64,000 nucleotides of DNA. Source: Mycobacterium sp. 1423905.2 (GTDB lineage: Bacteria > Actinomycetota > Actinomycetes > Mycobacteriales > Mycobacteriaceae). The position numbers were made by a program, and so were the translations under genes. Shown in pieces: positions 44,116 to 54,217 of the stretch. The stretch is from contig NZ_LZLE01000259.1 in the NCBI RefSeq assembly GCF_001673155.1, positions 1 through 64,000 of the forward strand. Direction: 5' to 3'. Within the stretch, counting starts at the first letter, position 1; each line of letters starts with the position of its first letter. The notes under the pieces were generated by a model. The model made no database searches. It had not been told where the DNA came from and was given only the letters and a program-made list of their open reading frames with translations.

Positions 44116-44721
44116 GTGGCGCCGCACGAAGATCCCGAAGACTATGTCGCACCCGCCGCGCAACGGGTTCGAGCGGGTACGTTGCTGCTCGCCAACACCG
44201 ATCTGCTCGAACCGACTTTCCGCCGTAGCGTCATCTACATCGTCGAGCACAATGACGGCGGAACCCTGGGCGTAGTGCTCAACCGGCCCAGCGAAACCGC
44301 GGTCTACAACGTGCTGCCGCAATGGGCCAAACTCGCCGCCAAGCCCAAGACGATGTACATCGGCGGCCCGGTGAAGCGGGACGCCGCGTTGTGCCTGGCG
44401 GCTCTGCGGGTCGGCGCCGAGCCCGACGGTGTTCCCGGCTTGCGGCACGTCGCCGGCCGTATCGTGATGGTCGACCTGGACGCCGAGCCGGAGGCGATCG
44501 CACCGGTCGTCGAAGGGGTGCGGATCTTCGCCGGCTACTCCGGTTGGACCATCGGTCAACTCGAGGGCGAGATCGAGCGCGACGATTGGATCGTCTTGTC
44601 CGGGCTGCCCTCTGACGTGCTGGTCGGGCCGCGGGCCGACCTGTGGGGGCAGGTGCTGCGCCGCCAGCCGTTGCCGCTTTCGCTATTGGCCACCCACCCG
44701 ATCGACGTCAGCCGCAACTAG
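44116..44721 (+). CDS. YqgE/AlgH family protein (UPF0301, Rv0038-like)
   Basis: A 201-residue protein nearly identical in layout to Rv0038. Conserved blocks are [54 protein letters not shown] and [21 protein letters not shown]. The family has a known fold but no firmly established function; AlgH was named as a regulator in Pseudomonas. The GTG at 44116 corresponds to the M. tuberculosis N-terminus (VAPHEDPED). It converges on the following gene with five bases between stops. Confidence 0.93.
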   Translation: MAPHEDPEDYVAPAAQRVRAGTLLLANTDLLEPTFRRSVIYIVEHNDGGTLGVVLNRPSETAVYNVLPQWAKLAAKPKTMYIGGPVKRDAALCLAALRVGAEPDGVPGLRHVAGRIVMVDLDAEPEAIAPVVEGVRIFAGYSGWTIGQLEGEIERDDWIVLSGLPSDVLVGPRADLWGQVLRRQPLPLSLLATHPIDVSRN

Positions 44722-44726
44722 GCCGG

Positions 44727-45071
44727 TCAGTCACAGGACAGGGTGCAGCCGACGCAATTTCCCCCGCAGCCGGCGGCCTCCACGGCCTGATTGCGTAGCG
44801 CATACCTCGCGCTCTGCCAAGAGCCGGTCGCCAACGTCCCGACCGCGCCGACGATGCAAACGATGACCACGACCAGCGCCGCCTGCGGGGAGGCGGCCAA
44901 TGCCACCACGGCACCGGCGGTCAACATCACCGCGGCCGCCAACTGTGTCGGCGCCATCGCCCGCCGCGCCAGCAGCGTCGTGTCGGCCGTCTGAGGCTGT
45001 GTCAGCGACCAGGCCCCGAACGCGGCGGAGGCGACCGCCGCACACATGCACAGCATGCCGACGATAAGCAT
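44727..45071 (-). CDS. Small membrane protein with Cys-rich tail (Rv0039c-like)
   Basis: A 114-residue protein with three hydrophobic segments (about 3-22, 43-62 and 64-84) and a C-terminal tail GCGGNCVGCTLSCD with Cys spaced C-x3-C-x2-C-x3-C, which could bind metal. It resembles Rv0039c, of unknown function. It lies between the YqgE-like gene and the mtc28 gene as in M. tuberculosis. Confidence 0.85.
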   Translation of the reverse strand: MLIVGMLCMCAAVASAAFGAWSLTQPQTADTTLLARRAMAPTQLAAAVMLTAGAVVALAASPQAALVVVIVCIVGAVGTLATGSWQSARYALRNQAVEAAGCGGNCVGCTLSCD

Positions 45072-45140
45072 GGGCTCACAATACGAGTTCGCCCATGCCT
45101 CCGCTCGCCGGGTTCCGCCGATCCCTGGGTGCGAATGGTC

Positions 45141-46259
45141 CTAACGTTGGGGAAGCAACGGGATCAGCGGCGTCGGTGCGGTTCCCGGGCCGGGCAACGG
45201 ACGCTGTGCCGGCAGCCCAACCGCACCGGACCGGGCTGTCTGCGCGGGTGCGGGGACCGATGCCGGGGCGACCGCCGGCGCTGGCGCAACCACCGGTGCT
45301 GGCGCAACCGCCGGTGCAGGCGCAACCACCGGAGCCGGGGAAACCACCGGCGCAGGAGCAGCGGGCACCGCGGAGGCGGGAGCCGCTCCGGGCGCCGACA
45401 CCCGGAAGCCGTTGACGATCGCATCGGTGGCCGGCGCGTCGGAGACGGCCTGGGAAGCGGCCGTGGTCACCGACAACGACACCAGGTACTTCTCGTTTGC
45501 GGCGGTCGCGATGACATGACGCCGCGACGTGTTGAGGGTCATGTCGTTTTCGCGGTAGGTGCCCTCGATGACTGACGACGGGAAAGCGCCGAGATTGGCC
45601 ATCGAGGCATTGGTGGTCTGCCAGCCGAGCAGCTGTTGGCTGTCGACGTAACCATGGCTGATCGCCTCGACGGGGTCGAAGTCGCCGATCAGCTTGTACA
45701 CCACGACCTGGGCGTTGGACGTGTAGATGCTGTTGCCGCCCACCCGGTCAGCGATCACCACGAATGCGTCGGGGACGTTGGGATCGGGCACCTGCGTCCA
45801 CCGCGGCGGCACCGGCAATGTGATGTCGAGCGCCTTGAACCCTTGCGACCGCTGCGCTTCGAGCTTGACGCCCTTGGCGCGCAGGTAGTCCCGCAAGGTG
45901 CCGGTGACCGTGGGGGTGGCCGCTGGTGGCGTGGGCGCTGCGACGGCCCCGGCACCGGCGGCCGGAACCGTGGCGGGAACCGGGGAAGCAACCGGAGCCG
46001 GCAGCTGCACCGGAGGCACAGCCTGCGCCGGTGCCGGAGCGAATCTGTTGGTGACGCCACCGGGGTAAACGCCACCGGGGTAAACCGTGAGGTTCTGCGC
46101 CGGCGGCACGGCGGCTTGAGACGGGACTGGCGCGGGGATAGCGGGCGGTGGGAACAGTGGGTCGGCAGACGCCTTGCCACTGGTGAGTAGTACGACGCCG
46201 ACGAAGCCGGCAGCCACGCCTCCCGCGAAAACCCGCCAGTTGCGGGCGATCTGAATCAT
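45141..46259 (-). CDS. mtc28: Secreted proline-rich 28 kDa antigen homologue Mtc28
   Basis: A 372-residue exported protein like Rv0040c (310 residues). A Sec signal peptide covers residues 1-33 ([21 protein letters not shown]) with cleavage likely after ASA. Pro/Ala/Val-rich stretches flank a conserved LpqN-type domain (about 120-290; [77 protein letters not shown]). The C-terminus carries VAPAP repeats, which explain the extra length. The ATG at 46259 has GGAGGGA upstream. It is divergent from leuS across a 197-bp gap. Confidence 0.92.
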   Translation of the reverse strand: MIQIARNWRVFAGGVAAGFVGVVLLTSGKASADPLFPPPAIPAPVPSQAAVPPAQNLTVYPGGVYPGGVTNRFAPAPAQAVPPVQLPAPVASPVPATVPAAGAGAVAAPTPPAATPTVTGTLRDYLRAKGVKLEAQRSQGFKALDITLPVPPRWTQVPDPNVPDAFVVIADRVGGNSIYTSNAQVVVYKLIGDFDPVEAISHGYVDSQQLLGWQTTNASMANLGAFPSSVIEGTYRENDMTLNTSRRHVIATAANEKYLVSLSVTTAASQAVSDAPATDAIVNGFRVSAPGAAPASAVPAAPAPVVSPAPVVAPAPAVAPAPVVAPAPAVAPASVPAPAQTARSGAVGLPAQRPLPGPGTAPTPLIPLLPQR

Positions 46260-46443
46260 GTGCGTCGATCCCTCCGAAGAACCTCGGGCGCCAGTGCCCG
46301 TCATGAACGCCGAATTTAATAAGTTCTTAAGGGGCCGACCAGGCTTGAAATGAACCTGGGACGAACCTCTGATCGGCGCGCAACGCAACCGAGACCATCC
46401 CGTGGCCGGCGGCTCGGCCCCCGACCGTTGTGGCTCGCCCTTA

Positions 46444-46449
46444 TACCCT
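46444..46449 (+). promoter_or_regulatory. -10 element of a leaderless leuS promoter
   Basis: TACCCT, the same hexamer as before trpG, ends seven bases before the GTG start at 46457. There is no Shine-Dalgarno sequence. This spacing supports leaderless transcription of leuS and the GTG choice. Confidence 0.55.
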
Positions 46450-46456
46450 GTTGGGC

Positions 46457-49360
46457 GTGACCGAATCGCCGACCGCTCCGCCTGGCAGCACGCCCGGCGT
46501 CACCGACGCGGACTCCGACGCGCCGCGTCACCGCTACACCGCCGAGCTGGCGGCCCGGGTGGAACGGAGCTGGCAGGAGAATTGGGCGCGATGGGGCACG
46601 TTCCATGTGCCCAATCCCGTCGGCTCGCTGGCGCCGGCGGACGGCAGCCCCGTGCCGCACGACAAGCTGTTCGTTCAAGACATGTTCCCGTACCCCTCGG
46701 GCGAGGGACTGCATGTCGGGCACCCGCTTGGTTACATCGCCACCGACGTCTACGCCCGGTACCACCGGATGATCGGGCGCAATGTCTTACACGCGCTGGG
46801 CTTCGATGCGTTCGGGCTCCCGGCCGAGCAGTACGCCGTCCAGACCGGGACGCATCCGCGCATCAGAACCGAAGCCAACATTGTCAACTTCCGTCGCCAG
46901 CTGGGGCGGCTGGGGCTGGGCCACGACTCAAGGCGTAGCTTCTCGACGACCGACGTGGAGTTCTACAAGTGGACACAGTGGATCTTCCTGCAGATCTACA
47001 ACGCCTGGTTCGACACCAACGCCAATAAAGCGCGACCGATCTCAGAGTTGATCGACGAATTCGATTCCGGCGCAAGAACGCTGGAGGACGGACGGCCCTG
47101 GGCCGAGCTGTCGGCGGGGGAGCGGTCCGACGTGATCGACGGCTTCCGGCTGGTCTACCGGTCGGATTCGATGGTCAACTGGTGCCCCGGGCTGGGCACG
47201 GTGCTGGCCAACGAAGAGGTCACCGCGGACGGCCGCAGTGACCGCGGCAACTTTCCGGTGTTCCGAAAGCGGTTGCGGCAGTGGATGATGCGGATCACCG
47301 CCTACTCCGACCGGCTGCTCGACGACCTCGCTCTGTTGGACTGGCCGGAGAAGGTCAAGACGATGCAGCGCAACTGGATCGGGCGTTCGACGGGCGCCTC
47401 GGCGCTGTTCTCGGCCACCAAGGCCGACGGGTCTGGAGCTGACATCGAGGTGTTCACCACCCGACCGGACACCCTGTTCGGCGCCACCTATCTGGTGTTG
47501 GCTCCCGAGCACGATCTGGTGGACGAGCTGGTGGCCGGCGACTGGCCGGAGGGCGTCGACCCGTCCTGGACCTACGGCGCCCCGACGCCCGCGGAGGCGG
47601 TGGCCGCCTACCGTCGCGCCATCGCCGCCAAGTCCGACCTGGAGCGCCAGGAGAGTCGGGAGAAGACCGGCGTCTTCCTGGGCAGCTATGCCACCAACCC
47701 GGCCAACGGTGAGCTGGTGCCGATCTTCATCGCCGACTATGTGCTGGCCGGCTACGGCACCGGGGCGATCATGGCGGTACCGGGCCATGACCAGCGCGAC
47801 TGGGACTTCGCCCGGCAGTTCGGCCTACCGGTTGTGGAAGTCATTGCGGGCGGCGACCTTTCGGAGGCGGCCTACGCTGGCGACGGCGTGCTGGTCAACT
47901 CGGGGTTCCTGGACGGCATGGATGTGGCGGCGGCCAAGGAGGCGATCACCGCCCGGCTGCAATCCGAGGGGAAGGGCGAGGCCCGCGTCCAATTCAAACT
48001 CAGGGATTGGCTTTTCGCGCGGCAGCGGTATTGGGGCGAACCCTTTCCGATCGTCTACGACAGCGACGGGCGGGCACATCCGCTCGACGAGGCGGCTTTA
48101 CCCGTCGAACTGCCCGACGTACCCGACTATTCGCCGGTGCTGTTCGACCCCGACGATGCCGACAGCGAGCCGTCGCCGCCGCTGGCCAAGGCGAACGAGT
48201 GGGTACATGTCGAGCTTGATCTGGGGGATGGGCTCAAGCCCTATACCCGCGACACCAACGTCATGCCGCAGTGGGCCGGCAGCTCCTGGTACGAGCTGCG
48301 CTACACCGACCCGCATAACTCAGAACGGTTCTGCGGCAGGGAGAACGAGGCCTACTGGATGGGCCCGCGGCCTGCCGAGCACGGACCCGCCGACCCGGGC
48401 GGTGTCGACCTGTATGTAGGGGGCGCCGAGCACGCCGTGCTGCACCTGCTGTACTCGAGGTTCTGGCACAAGGTGCTCTACGACCTCGGCCACGTCAGCT
48501 CCCGGGAGCCCTACCGCCGCTTGGTCAACCAGGGCTACATCCAGGCCTTCGCCTACACCGACTCCCGCGGCTCCTACATGCCTGCCGAACAGGTCATCGA
48601 ACGCGACGGTAAGTTCGTCTTCCCCGGACCCGACGGCGAAATCGAGGTTTATCAAGAATTCGGCAAAATCGGTAAGAGCCTGAAGAATTCGATTTCACCC
48701 GACGAGATCTGCGACGAGTATGGAGCGGACACGTTGCGGGTTTACGAGATGTCGATGGGACCCCTGGAGGCCTCGCGCCCCTGGGCGACCAAGGACGTCG
48801 TCGGCGCGCACCGCTTCTTGCAGCGGGTGTGGCGTCTGGTGATCGATGAAGACACCGGTGCCACCCGCGCCCTCGACGGTGCGGAGTTGGATGACGAGAC
48901 GGCGCGGGCTCTGCACCGCACCATCGCCGGCGTAACCGAAGATTATGCGGCGCTACGCAATAACACCGCGACGGCCAAGTTGATCGAGTACACCAATCAC
49001 CTGACGAAGCGGCACCGCGACGCAGTACCGAGGGCGGCAGTCGAGCCGCTGGTACTGATGCTGGCGCCGTTGGCGCCGCACCTCGCCGAAGAGTTGTGGT
49101 TGCGGCTGGGCCACACCACCTCGCTGGCGCACGGCCCATTCCCCCACGCTGACCCCGCGTACCTGGTGGACGAGGCCGTCGAATATCCGGTACAAGTCAA
49201 CGGCAAGGTTCGGGGGCGAGTCGTGGTGCCCGCGGACGCCGACCAGGAGGCGGTGAAAGCCGCTGCGCTGGCTGACGAGAAGGTGCAAGCTTTCCTGGCG
49301 GGCGCGACGCCGCGCAAGGTGATCGTCGTCGCCGGTCGATTGATCAATCTGGTGGTGTGA
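46457..49360 (+). CDS. leuS: Leucyl-tRNA synthetase
   Basis: A 967-residue class I aminoacyl-tRNA synthetase that charges tRNA-Leu. The HIGH-type motif is in [17 protein letters not shown], the editing (CP1) domain includes [19 protein letters not shown] and the conserved Asp region [21 protein letters not shown], and the KMSKS motif reads KIGKS in [12 protein letters not shown]. The C-terminal domain ends in [16 protein letters not shown] and [11 protein letters not shown]. The GTG at 46457 ([10 protein letters not shown]) agrees with M. tuberculosis Rv0041 and with the promoter. Three bases separate its stop from that of the convergent SDR. Confidence 0.98.
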   Translation: MTESPTAPPGSTPGVTDADSDAPRHRYTAELAARVERSWQENWARWGTFHVPNPVGSLAPADGSPVPHDKLFVQDMFPYPSGEGLHVGHPLGYIATDVYARYHRMIGRNVLHALGFDAFGLPAEQYAVQTGTHPRIRTEANIVNFRRQLGRLGLGHDSRRSFSTTDVEFYKWTQWIFLQIYNAWFDTNANKARPISELIDEFDSGARTLEDGRPWAELSAGERSDVIDGFRLVYRSDSMVNWCPGLGTVLANEEVTADGRSDRGNFPVFRKRLRQWMMRITAYSDRLLDDLALLDWPEKVKTMQRNWIGRSTGASALFSATKADGSGADIEVFTTRPDTLFGATYLVLAPEHDLVDELVAGDWPEGVDPSWTYGAPTPAEAVAAYRRAIAAKSDLERQESREKTGVFLGSYATNPANGELVPIFIADYVLAGYGTGAIMAVPGHDQRDWDFARQFGLPVVEVIAGGDLSEAAYAGDGVLVNSGFLDGMDVAAAKEAITARLQSEGKGEARVQFKLRDWLFARQRYWGEPFPIVYDSDGRAHPLDEAALPVELPDVPDYSPVLFDPDDADSEPSPPLAKANEWVHVELDLGDGLKPYTRDTNVMPQWAGSSWYELRYTDPHNSERFCGRENEAYWMGPRPAEHGPADPGGVDLYVGGAEHAVLHLLYSRFWHKVLYDLGHVSSREPYRRLVNQGYIQAFAYTDSRGSYMPAEQVIERDGKFVFPGPDGEIEVYQEFGKIGKSLKNSISPDEICDEYGADTLRVYEMSMGPLEASRPWATKDVVGAHRFLQRVWRLVIDEDTGATRALDGAELDDETARALHRTIAGVTEDYAALRNNTATAKLIEYTNHLTKRHRDAVPRAAVEPLVLMLAPLAPHLAEELWLRLGHTTSLAHGPFPHADPAYLVDEAVEYPVQVNGKVRGRVVVPADADQEAVKAAALADEKVQAFLAGATPRKVIVVAGRLINLVV

Positions 49361-49363
49361 CTC

Positions 49364-50029
49364 TCAACGCTGCCGAATAACCACCTCATGGACATGGCCG
49401 TCCGGGGGAGTGGCCACTACCTGTGCCACGGTTTCGGCTATGGTCTGCGGCCGCAAGAATTTGTTCGGGTCGTAATCTCCACCCTCGTACGCGACGAGGT
49501 CACGCTGCATCTCGGTATCGACGCGGCCTGGATGGATGGAGGTGACCCGCAGCGCGGGCTCGTCTTGGCGCAGCGAGTCGGCGAAGGCCCGCAAGGCGAA
49601 CTTGCTGGCTGAATAGGACGCCATGCCCGGCGAAACGTTGCGTCCGGAACCGGAATTGATGAACACCACCGAACCCTTGGCTTGGCGGAGGGCCGGCAAC
49701 AATGCCAGAGTCAACGCCACGGCGCCGAACACGTTGACCGCGAACGTCGCCCGCCACTCGTCGACGTGGGACTCACCGACCCGGCCGGGAACGGATAGTC
49801 CTGCGTTGTGCACCAGAACGTCCAATTCATCGATCACCTCGCAGCTGGACTCGATGCTGTCGGTGTCGGTCAAGTCCATCGGAAACGTTGTGGCGTCGAG
49901 CCGCTCGGCGACGGCGTCGAGTCGCGCCGAGGGCCGTCCGGCCAGCAGCAGGCTGTGTGTGGGCGCCAATGCGGCGGCGATGGCCGAGCCGATTCCGCCG
50001 CTGGCGCCAGTGATGAGTGCGGTGGGCAT
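49364..50029 (-). CDS. SDR family oxidoreductase
   Basis: A 221-residue short-chain dehydrogenase/reductase. It has the cofactor motif ITGASGGIGSAIA, VHNAG, a Ser in FINSGSGRN and the catalytic YSASK. The short length and missing large C-terminal domain are typical of single-domain reductases of unknown substrate. It precedes the MarR gene on the same strand as its downstream neighbour and may be regulated by it (40-bp gap). I do not recall it between leuS and Rv0042c in M. tuberculosis. Confidence 0.88.
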   Translation of the reverse strand: MPTALITGASGGIGSAIAAALAPTHSLLLAGRPSARLDAVAERLDATTFPMDLTDTDSIESSCEVIDELDVLVHNAGLSVPGRVGESHVDEWRATFAVNVFGAVALTLALLPALRQAKGSVVFINSGSGRNVSPGMASYSASKFALRAFADSLRQDEPALRVTSIHPGRVDTEMQRDLVAYEGGDYDPNKFLRPQTIAETVAQVVATPPDGHVHEVVIRQR

Positions 50030-50069
50030 GACCTAGTCAATCATCAATGACATTGTTCGCCAATAGGAT

Positions 50070-50573
50070 TCAAGCCTGCTCATGCGCAGGGGAGTCACCC
50101 GGAGGACTGGCCGCGGGCTCGCCGGCCGCCAACCGGTCCAGCGGCGCCAACGCCTTGGCCAATGTGTCCAGGTCCGATGAGGGAAGCTGGCTGAGCATCG
50201 CCGCCAACGCCGCATGCCGGTTGGCCAACGATTCGGCGTGCACCGCGCGACCGCGCGAGGTTATGTCCACCAACACCGCACGCAAGTCGGACGGATCACG
50301 CGAGCGCTTCACCAGCCCGATCTTCTCCAATCGGCGGATGGCGACGGTTGTGGTCGGAGTGCGTACCCGCTCATGCGCGGCTAAGTCCGTCATTCGGATC
50401 GGACCACGGTCGAGCAAGGTGACCAGAATAGAAAGTTGCGCCAGCGTCAATTCTCCGGCGACAGCGCCGTTCGGGTCACCGCGTCGCAGGATGGAAAACA
50501 ATTTAGACAACGCACGATGCAAACCCTCCGCCAGCTCCGTCACCTCGGGCGCAGTTGGTTCGCTGTCCGCCAT
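50070..50573 (-). CDS. MarR-family transcriptional regulator (Rv0042c-like)
   Basis: A 167-residue winged-helix regulator. The DNA-binding region runs through LTLAQLSILVTLLDRGPIRMTDLAAHERVRTPTTTVAIRRLEKIGLVKRSRDPSDLRAVLVDITSRG, with the recognition helix and the Asp/Arg wing typical of MarR. The C-terminus is Ala/Pro-rich. The ligand is unknown. Likely targets are itself and the SDR 40 bases downstream. Confidence 0.9.
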   Translation of the reverse strand: MADSEPTAPEVTELAEGLHRALSKLFSILRRGDPNGAVAGELTLAQLSILVTLLDRGPIRMTDLAAHERVRTPTTTVAIRRLEKIGLVKRSRDPSDLRAVLVDITSRGRAVHAESLANRHAALAAMLSQLPSSDLDTLAKALAPLDRLAAGEPAASPPGDSPAHEQA

Positions 50574-50637
50574 AAGTCGGCAGTCTAACGCGACGCATGC
50601 CTATGCGGAGAGTACGCCTCGCGCCAGTTGCTGGCCG

Positions 50638-51387
50638 TCAAAGAACTTGGGACAGAAACCGCTGTAACCGCTCGCTTTCCGCCGCCTCGAATATCTGCTG
50701 TGGAGGACCAGATTCGACGACTTTGCCATGATCCATGAACACCACTTTGTCCGATGCCGATCTGGCAAAGCCCATTTCGTGAGTGACTACCACCATTGTC
50801 ATGCCATCGGCGCCGAGTTCGGCAATCAAAGCCAAAATGCCCTTGACCATTTCGGGATCCAGCGCGGAAGTGGCTTCGTCGAAAAACATCACCTGCGGCG
50901 CCATGGCCAACGCGCGCGCGATTGCCACACGTTGCTGTTGACCACCGGACAATGTGGCTGGACGGGCACCAGCTTTGTGTCTCAGGCCAACCCGATCCAG
51001 CTGGTCCACCGCCAACTCGCGCGCCGCTTCGGCAGAAAGGCTCCGCAGTTTTCGTGGTGCCAGTGTGACGTTGTCCAGGACACTGAGATGCGGGAAAAGG
51101 TTGAAATGCTGAAACACCATGCCGATGCGCTGCCGCAACTCGTTGGGGTTGTCCCGTAACACCGACCGGCCGTCCAGCAGGATGTCACCACTGTTGGGTT
51201 CGTGCAAGCGATTCAACGTGCGCAGCAGGGTCGACTTGCCTGAGCCGGACGGGCCGATGACGGCAGCGGTGCTGCCGGCCGGTACGTCGATGTCGACACC
51301 GCGCAGTACCTCATTACCGTCCAGGATCTGGCGAATCTGCCTGGCCGCCAGTGACACTGGCGCTCGCTGGCGGGTGTCAGCGGTCAC
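50638..51387 (-). CDS. Polar amino acid ABC transporter ATP-binding protein (GlnQ-like)
   Basis: A 249-residue ABC ATPase with Walker A GPSGSGKST, Q-loop FQHFNLFPHLSVLDNV, signature LSGGQQQR, Walker B VMFFDEATSALDPE and switch His in VVVTHEMGFA. The sequence is of the polar amino acid (GlnQ/HisP) type. Its GTG start overlaps the stop of the upstream binding protein-permease gene by four bases, so the two form a complete importer. This transporter lies between the Rv0042c and Rv0043c equivalents and is an insertion relative to M. tuberculosis as I know it. Confidence 0.93.
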   Translation of the reverse strand: MTADTRQRAPVSLAARQIRQILDGNEVLRGVDIDVPAGSTAAVIGPSGSGKSTLLRTLNRLHEPNSGDILLDGRSVLRDNPNELRQRIGMVFQHFNLFPHLSVLDNVTLAPRKLRSLSAEAARELAVDQLDRVGLRHKAGARPATLSGGQQQRVAIARALAMAPQVMFFDEATSALDPEMVKGILALIAELGADGMTMVVVTHEMGFARSASDKVVFMDHGKVVESGPPQQIFEAAESERLQRFLSQVL

Positions 51388-53207
51388 GTCATCTCCTGGC
51401 CGATGCTCGACGACACCATCTCCGCGGAGTCTTCCGGCTGCACCTTCGCACGGCCGCGGCGCAGCCGGGTATCGATGTAATTGACGAAATGCGTTAACGG
51501 CACTGTCAATATCAGATAGAACAGGCCGGCAGCCACCAGCGGTGACAAGTTGCCAGTCTGCGCGTTGAGGTCGCGTCCCACCTGGAACAGCTCGCGCTGT
51601 TTGGCGATCAGGCCCAGAAAGTACACCAGGGCCGACGCCTTCAGCAGCGCGATGAACTGGTTGACCAATGCGGGCAACACCCGCCGTATCCCCTGCGGTA
51701 TCACGACCAATCGCATGGCCGCCGCATAACTGAATCCCAGCGCGCGGGACGCTTCCAGTTGACCGGGATCCACACTTTGGATACCCGAGCGCAGAATCTC
51801 GCCGACGTACGCGCCGGCCATCAATCCCAGCGCCGCGATGCCTAGCGGATAGGGATTGTTGTTGGTCACTCCACCGACCAAGGGTCCGAGGCCCAACCCG
51901 ATGATCAAAATGATCACCACCTCAGGCAGCCCCCGGAAGATGTCGGTGTACACCCGGGCCGGCCAGCGCAGCAACCGTTTCTCTGAAATTCCGGCGATCG
52001 CCAACACCATGCCCAGCCCCAACCCGACGACGCTGGCACTGCTGGTCAGGATCAACGTGTTCGGCAACCCGGTGGTGAGCAACGCCGGAATGGCTTGCCG
52101 GTACATGTCCCAGTCCAAGAACGAGTCACGCAACTGTTCCAGCGTGGACTTCGGCGCTGCCGGGGTCACCGGCTTGCGGTGATGCTGCGCGGCGATGCTG
52201 GCGAAGTCCGGAAGTTTGGGATACGCGACTGCTTTGGAACCGGGCTTCCAACCAGGCGGCAGGGTCCGAGGCACCCACTTGCTGTACAGCTGCGCCCATG
52301 TCCCGTCGGCGATGACCGCGTCCAGGCCGGCGTTGAGGGCATCGACCAGCGGCTGGTTGTCCTTCGCCACGGCATAGGCGACGAAGTCGTCGATGCTGAA
52401 AGTGTTGGCGACAATCACCGCAGGGTCGCCCGATCGGATCGCGGCCGAGGCCTGATTGGCCGGGGCCACCCAAGCGTCGATCTGGTGGGTTTTCAGGCTG
52501 GCGTACACGGTGGCGAAGTCGGGGTACTTGACCGGTTGCAGATGCAACGTCTCGACGACATAGGCATCTTCGACCGTGCCCTGCACCACGCCGATACGCT
52601 GCCCGGGACCCAGATCGCTGAACTGCTTGACAGCTGAGCCAGGCGGCACCACCAGCGAGTAGTAGCCGAAGTCGTAGCCGTTGGTGAATGCGACGGTGTG
52701 TCGTCGCGCGTCCGTGGATTTGACCGACGCCGACCCGACATCGAAGCGCCCCGACGCCACTTGGGCGAGCAGGCCAGAGAAGTCGGTGCCGACGAAGCGA
52801 ACGTGCAGCCCCAGCTTCTCGGCGATGGCGCGCAGCAGTTCATTGTCGAAGCCGGTGAACCGACCCGTGGCGTTGATGCATGTGTTGGGCGGGGCATCCG
52901 ACAGCGTCCCTACCAACAGGACACCGGGGGTATCCAGTCCTAGCGCACCGACATTCACCGCGCTCAACGGCGGGGCGCTCGGCGTCGTCTCAGTGTCGGC
53001 GTCTTGGGCGGAGCCTTGTCCTTCGGTGAGGTCCTTGGGCAGTACGGTCGCGCTTTCCAGACCGGGCGGCGCACATTGGTTCCGGTCCGCCAAAGCCGGT
53101 GCCGGTAACCACACGGTGCAGGCCAGGCCTACCAAGATGTGGATCACCGCGACAATGGCGAAGAGTTTCGCGCCGGTCCTGGGGCGCGATGTCGAGCTGC
53201 AATTCAT
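51384..53207 (-). CDS. Fused amino acid-binding protein and ABC permease
   Basis: A 607-residue fusion. Residues 1-41 form a Sec signal (cleavage likely at APALA-D). Residues about 85-320 are a periplasmic type-3 solute-binding domain (VGTLSDAPPNTCINATGRFTGFDNELLRAIAEKLG, FDVGSASVKSTDARRHTVAFTNGYDFGYYSLVV, GQRIGVVQGTVEDAYV). Residues about 370-590 are a HisM/GlnP permease with the EAA-type motif EASRALGFSYAAAMRLVVIPQGIRRVLPALVNQ. The downstream ATPase completes the importer. Such fusions tether the receptor at the membrane. The substrate is probably a polar amino acid. Confidence 0.92.
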   Translation of the reverse strand: MNCSSTSRPRTGAKLFAIVAVIHILVGLACTVWLPAPALADRNQCAPPGLESATVLPKDLTEGQGSAQDADTETTPSAPPLSAVNVGALGLDTPGVLLVGTLSDAPPNTCINATGRFTGFDNELLRAIAEKLGLHVRFVGTDFSGLLAQVASGRFDVGSASVKSTDARRHTVAFTNGYDFGYYSLVVPPGSAVKQFSDLGPGQRIGVVQGTVEDAYVVETLHLQPVKYPDFATVYASLKTHQIDAWVAPANQASAAIRSGDPAVIVANTFSIDDFVAYAVAKDNQPLVDALNAGLDAVIADGTWAQLYSKWVPRTLPPGWKPGSKAVAYPKLPDFASIAAQHHRKPVTPAAPKSTLEQLRDSFLDWDMYRQAIPALLTTGLPNTLILTSSASVVGLGLGMVLAIAGISEKRLLRWPARVYTDIFRGLPEVVIILIIGLGLGPLVGGVTNNNPYPLGIAALGLMAGAYVGEILRSGIQSVDPGQLEASRALGFSYAAAMRLVVIPQGIRRVLPALVNQFIALLKASALVYFLGLIAKQRELFQVGRDLNAQTGNLSPLVAAGLFYLILTVPLTHFVNYIDTRLRRGRAKVQPEDSAEMVSSSIGQEMT

Positions 53208-53245
53208 TACTTGCCACCGTATCTTCTGCGCGGTGGCGACCCCGG

Positions 53246-53974
53246 CTAGAGCAGGATGGAAGACCGCTCGTGCTGTAGGCCGGCGGCAACCGGCTGGGGG
53301 ACACCCGGGGCGAGGAGGTCAGGCGGAGTAAAGACCCGGCGACGGCACAATTCGGCCAACATCGTCTGCGCCATCAGATAAGAACGGCCGACGCACGCGG
53401 CGCGCGCCGCTTCGGCGTCCCGCCGGTGTATCGCGGCGTTCTCGTCTTCATAGAACGGCAGGATGTCGTCGCGGTTGTTCTGATAGGTGGTCCAGAACAT
53501 GCGGGGGATGAGGTTTTGTGAGGCGCGGATGGTCGCGTGTAGCCGGGGGCCCGCATATTCGTCGTTGATCACTCGGCGGTATTCCCAGGCGCTTTCGGCG
53601 AAACTGCGGGAATCCTTGGCAGCCCGCAACGACCGCATAAGCGCACCTAGTTCCCCGAGAATCCGTGGCGTGGGGTTGGCCGCGGCGCGCGCGGAAGCGA
53701 TGCCATTGAGCATGCCGTCGAGTTCGTGATGTTCCAGGACGGTGCCCTCGTCGAAGCGCTCGACGAAGGCGCCGCGGTGATACCGAGTCGAGACGACGCC
53801 GTCGTGTTCAAGCTGCACCAGGGCCTCCTGGATGGGGACTCGGCTCACCCCCAACCCCTGGGCAATCTCGTTGCGGTCGACGCGATCACCGCTACGCAAT
53901 CTCCCGGTCAGCACCAGATGGAGAATGTGCGACACAACCTGGTCTTTTTCTTTGATCCCATACTTCTTAGGCAT
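53246..53974 (-). CDS. GntR-family (FadR type) transcriptional regulator (Rv0043c-like)
   Basis: A 242-residue regulator with an N-terminal winged helix ([59 protein letters not shown]) and a C-terminal FCD/FadR-like helical ligand domain. The ligand is unknown. It lies just upstream of the amino acid transporter on the same strand (38-bp gap) and is divergent from the FadD32-like gene, so either may be its target. Confidence 0.92.
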   Translation of the reverse strand: MPKKYGIKEKDQVVSHILHLVLTGRLRSGDRVDRNEIAQGLGVSRVPIQEALVQLEHDGVVSTRYHRGAFVERFDEGTVLEHHELDGMLNGIASARAAANPTPRILGELGALMRSLRAAKDSRSFAESAWEYRRVINDEYAGPRLHATIRASQNLIPRMFWTTYQNNRDDILPFYEDENAAIHRRDAEAARAACVGRSYLMAQTMLAELCRRRVFTPPDLLAPGVPQPVAAGLQHERSSILL

Positions 53975-54217
53975 CAGTTTCTCTGAATCTCTCTAAGCCC
54001 ACTCCGGCCATCAGCGCGGCAAGTTTCTCACGTCTGCCCGGCCGCAATGAGGTGTTTGGCAGATGCAGCGGGGTCGACGCGGAGGTGTCGCCCCGTTCAG
54101 CCGCTCGGCTCCGGCGTTGCTGTCAACGCGCGAAACAGCGGTTACCGAGGTTGTTTCATCCACGCGGCTAAGGTGGCCGGGGTCTTCCGCTTTCCGCCTG
54201 CGATCGGAGAATTGAAT

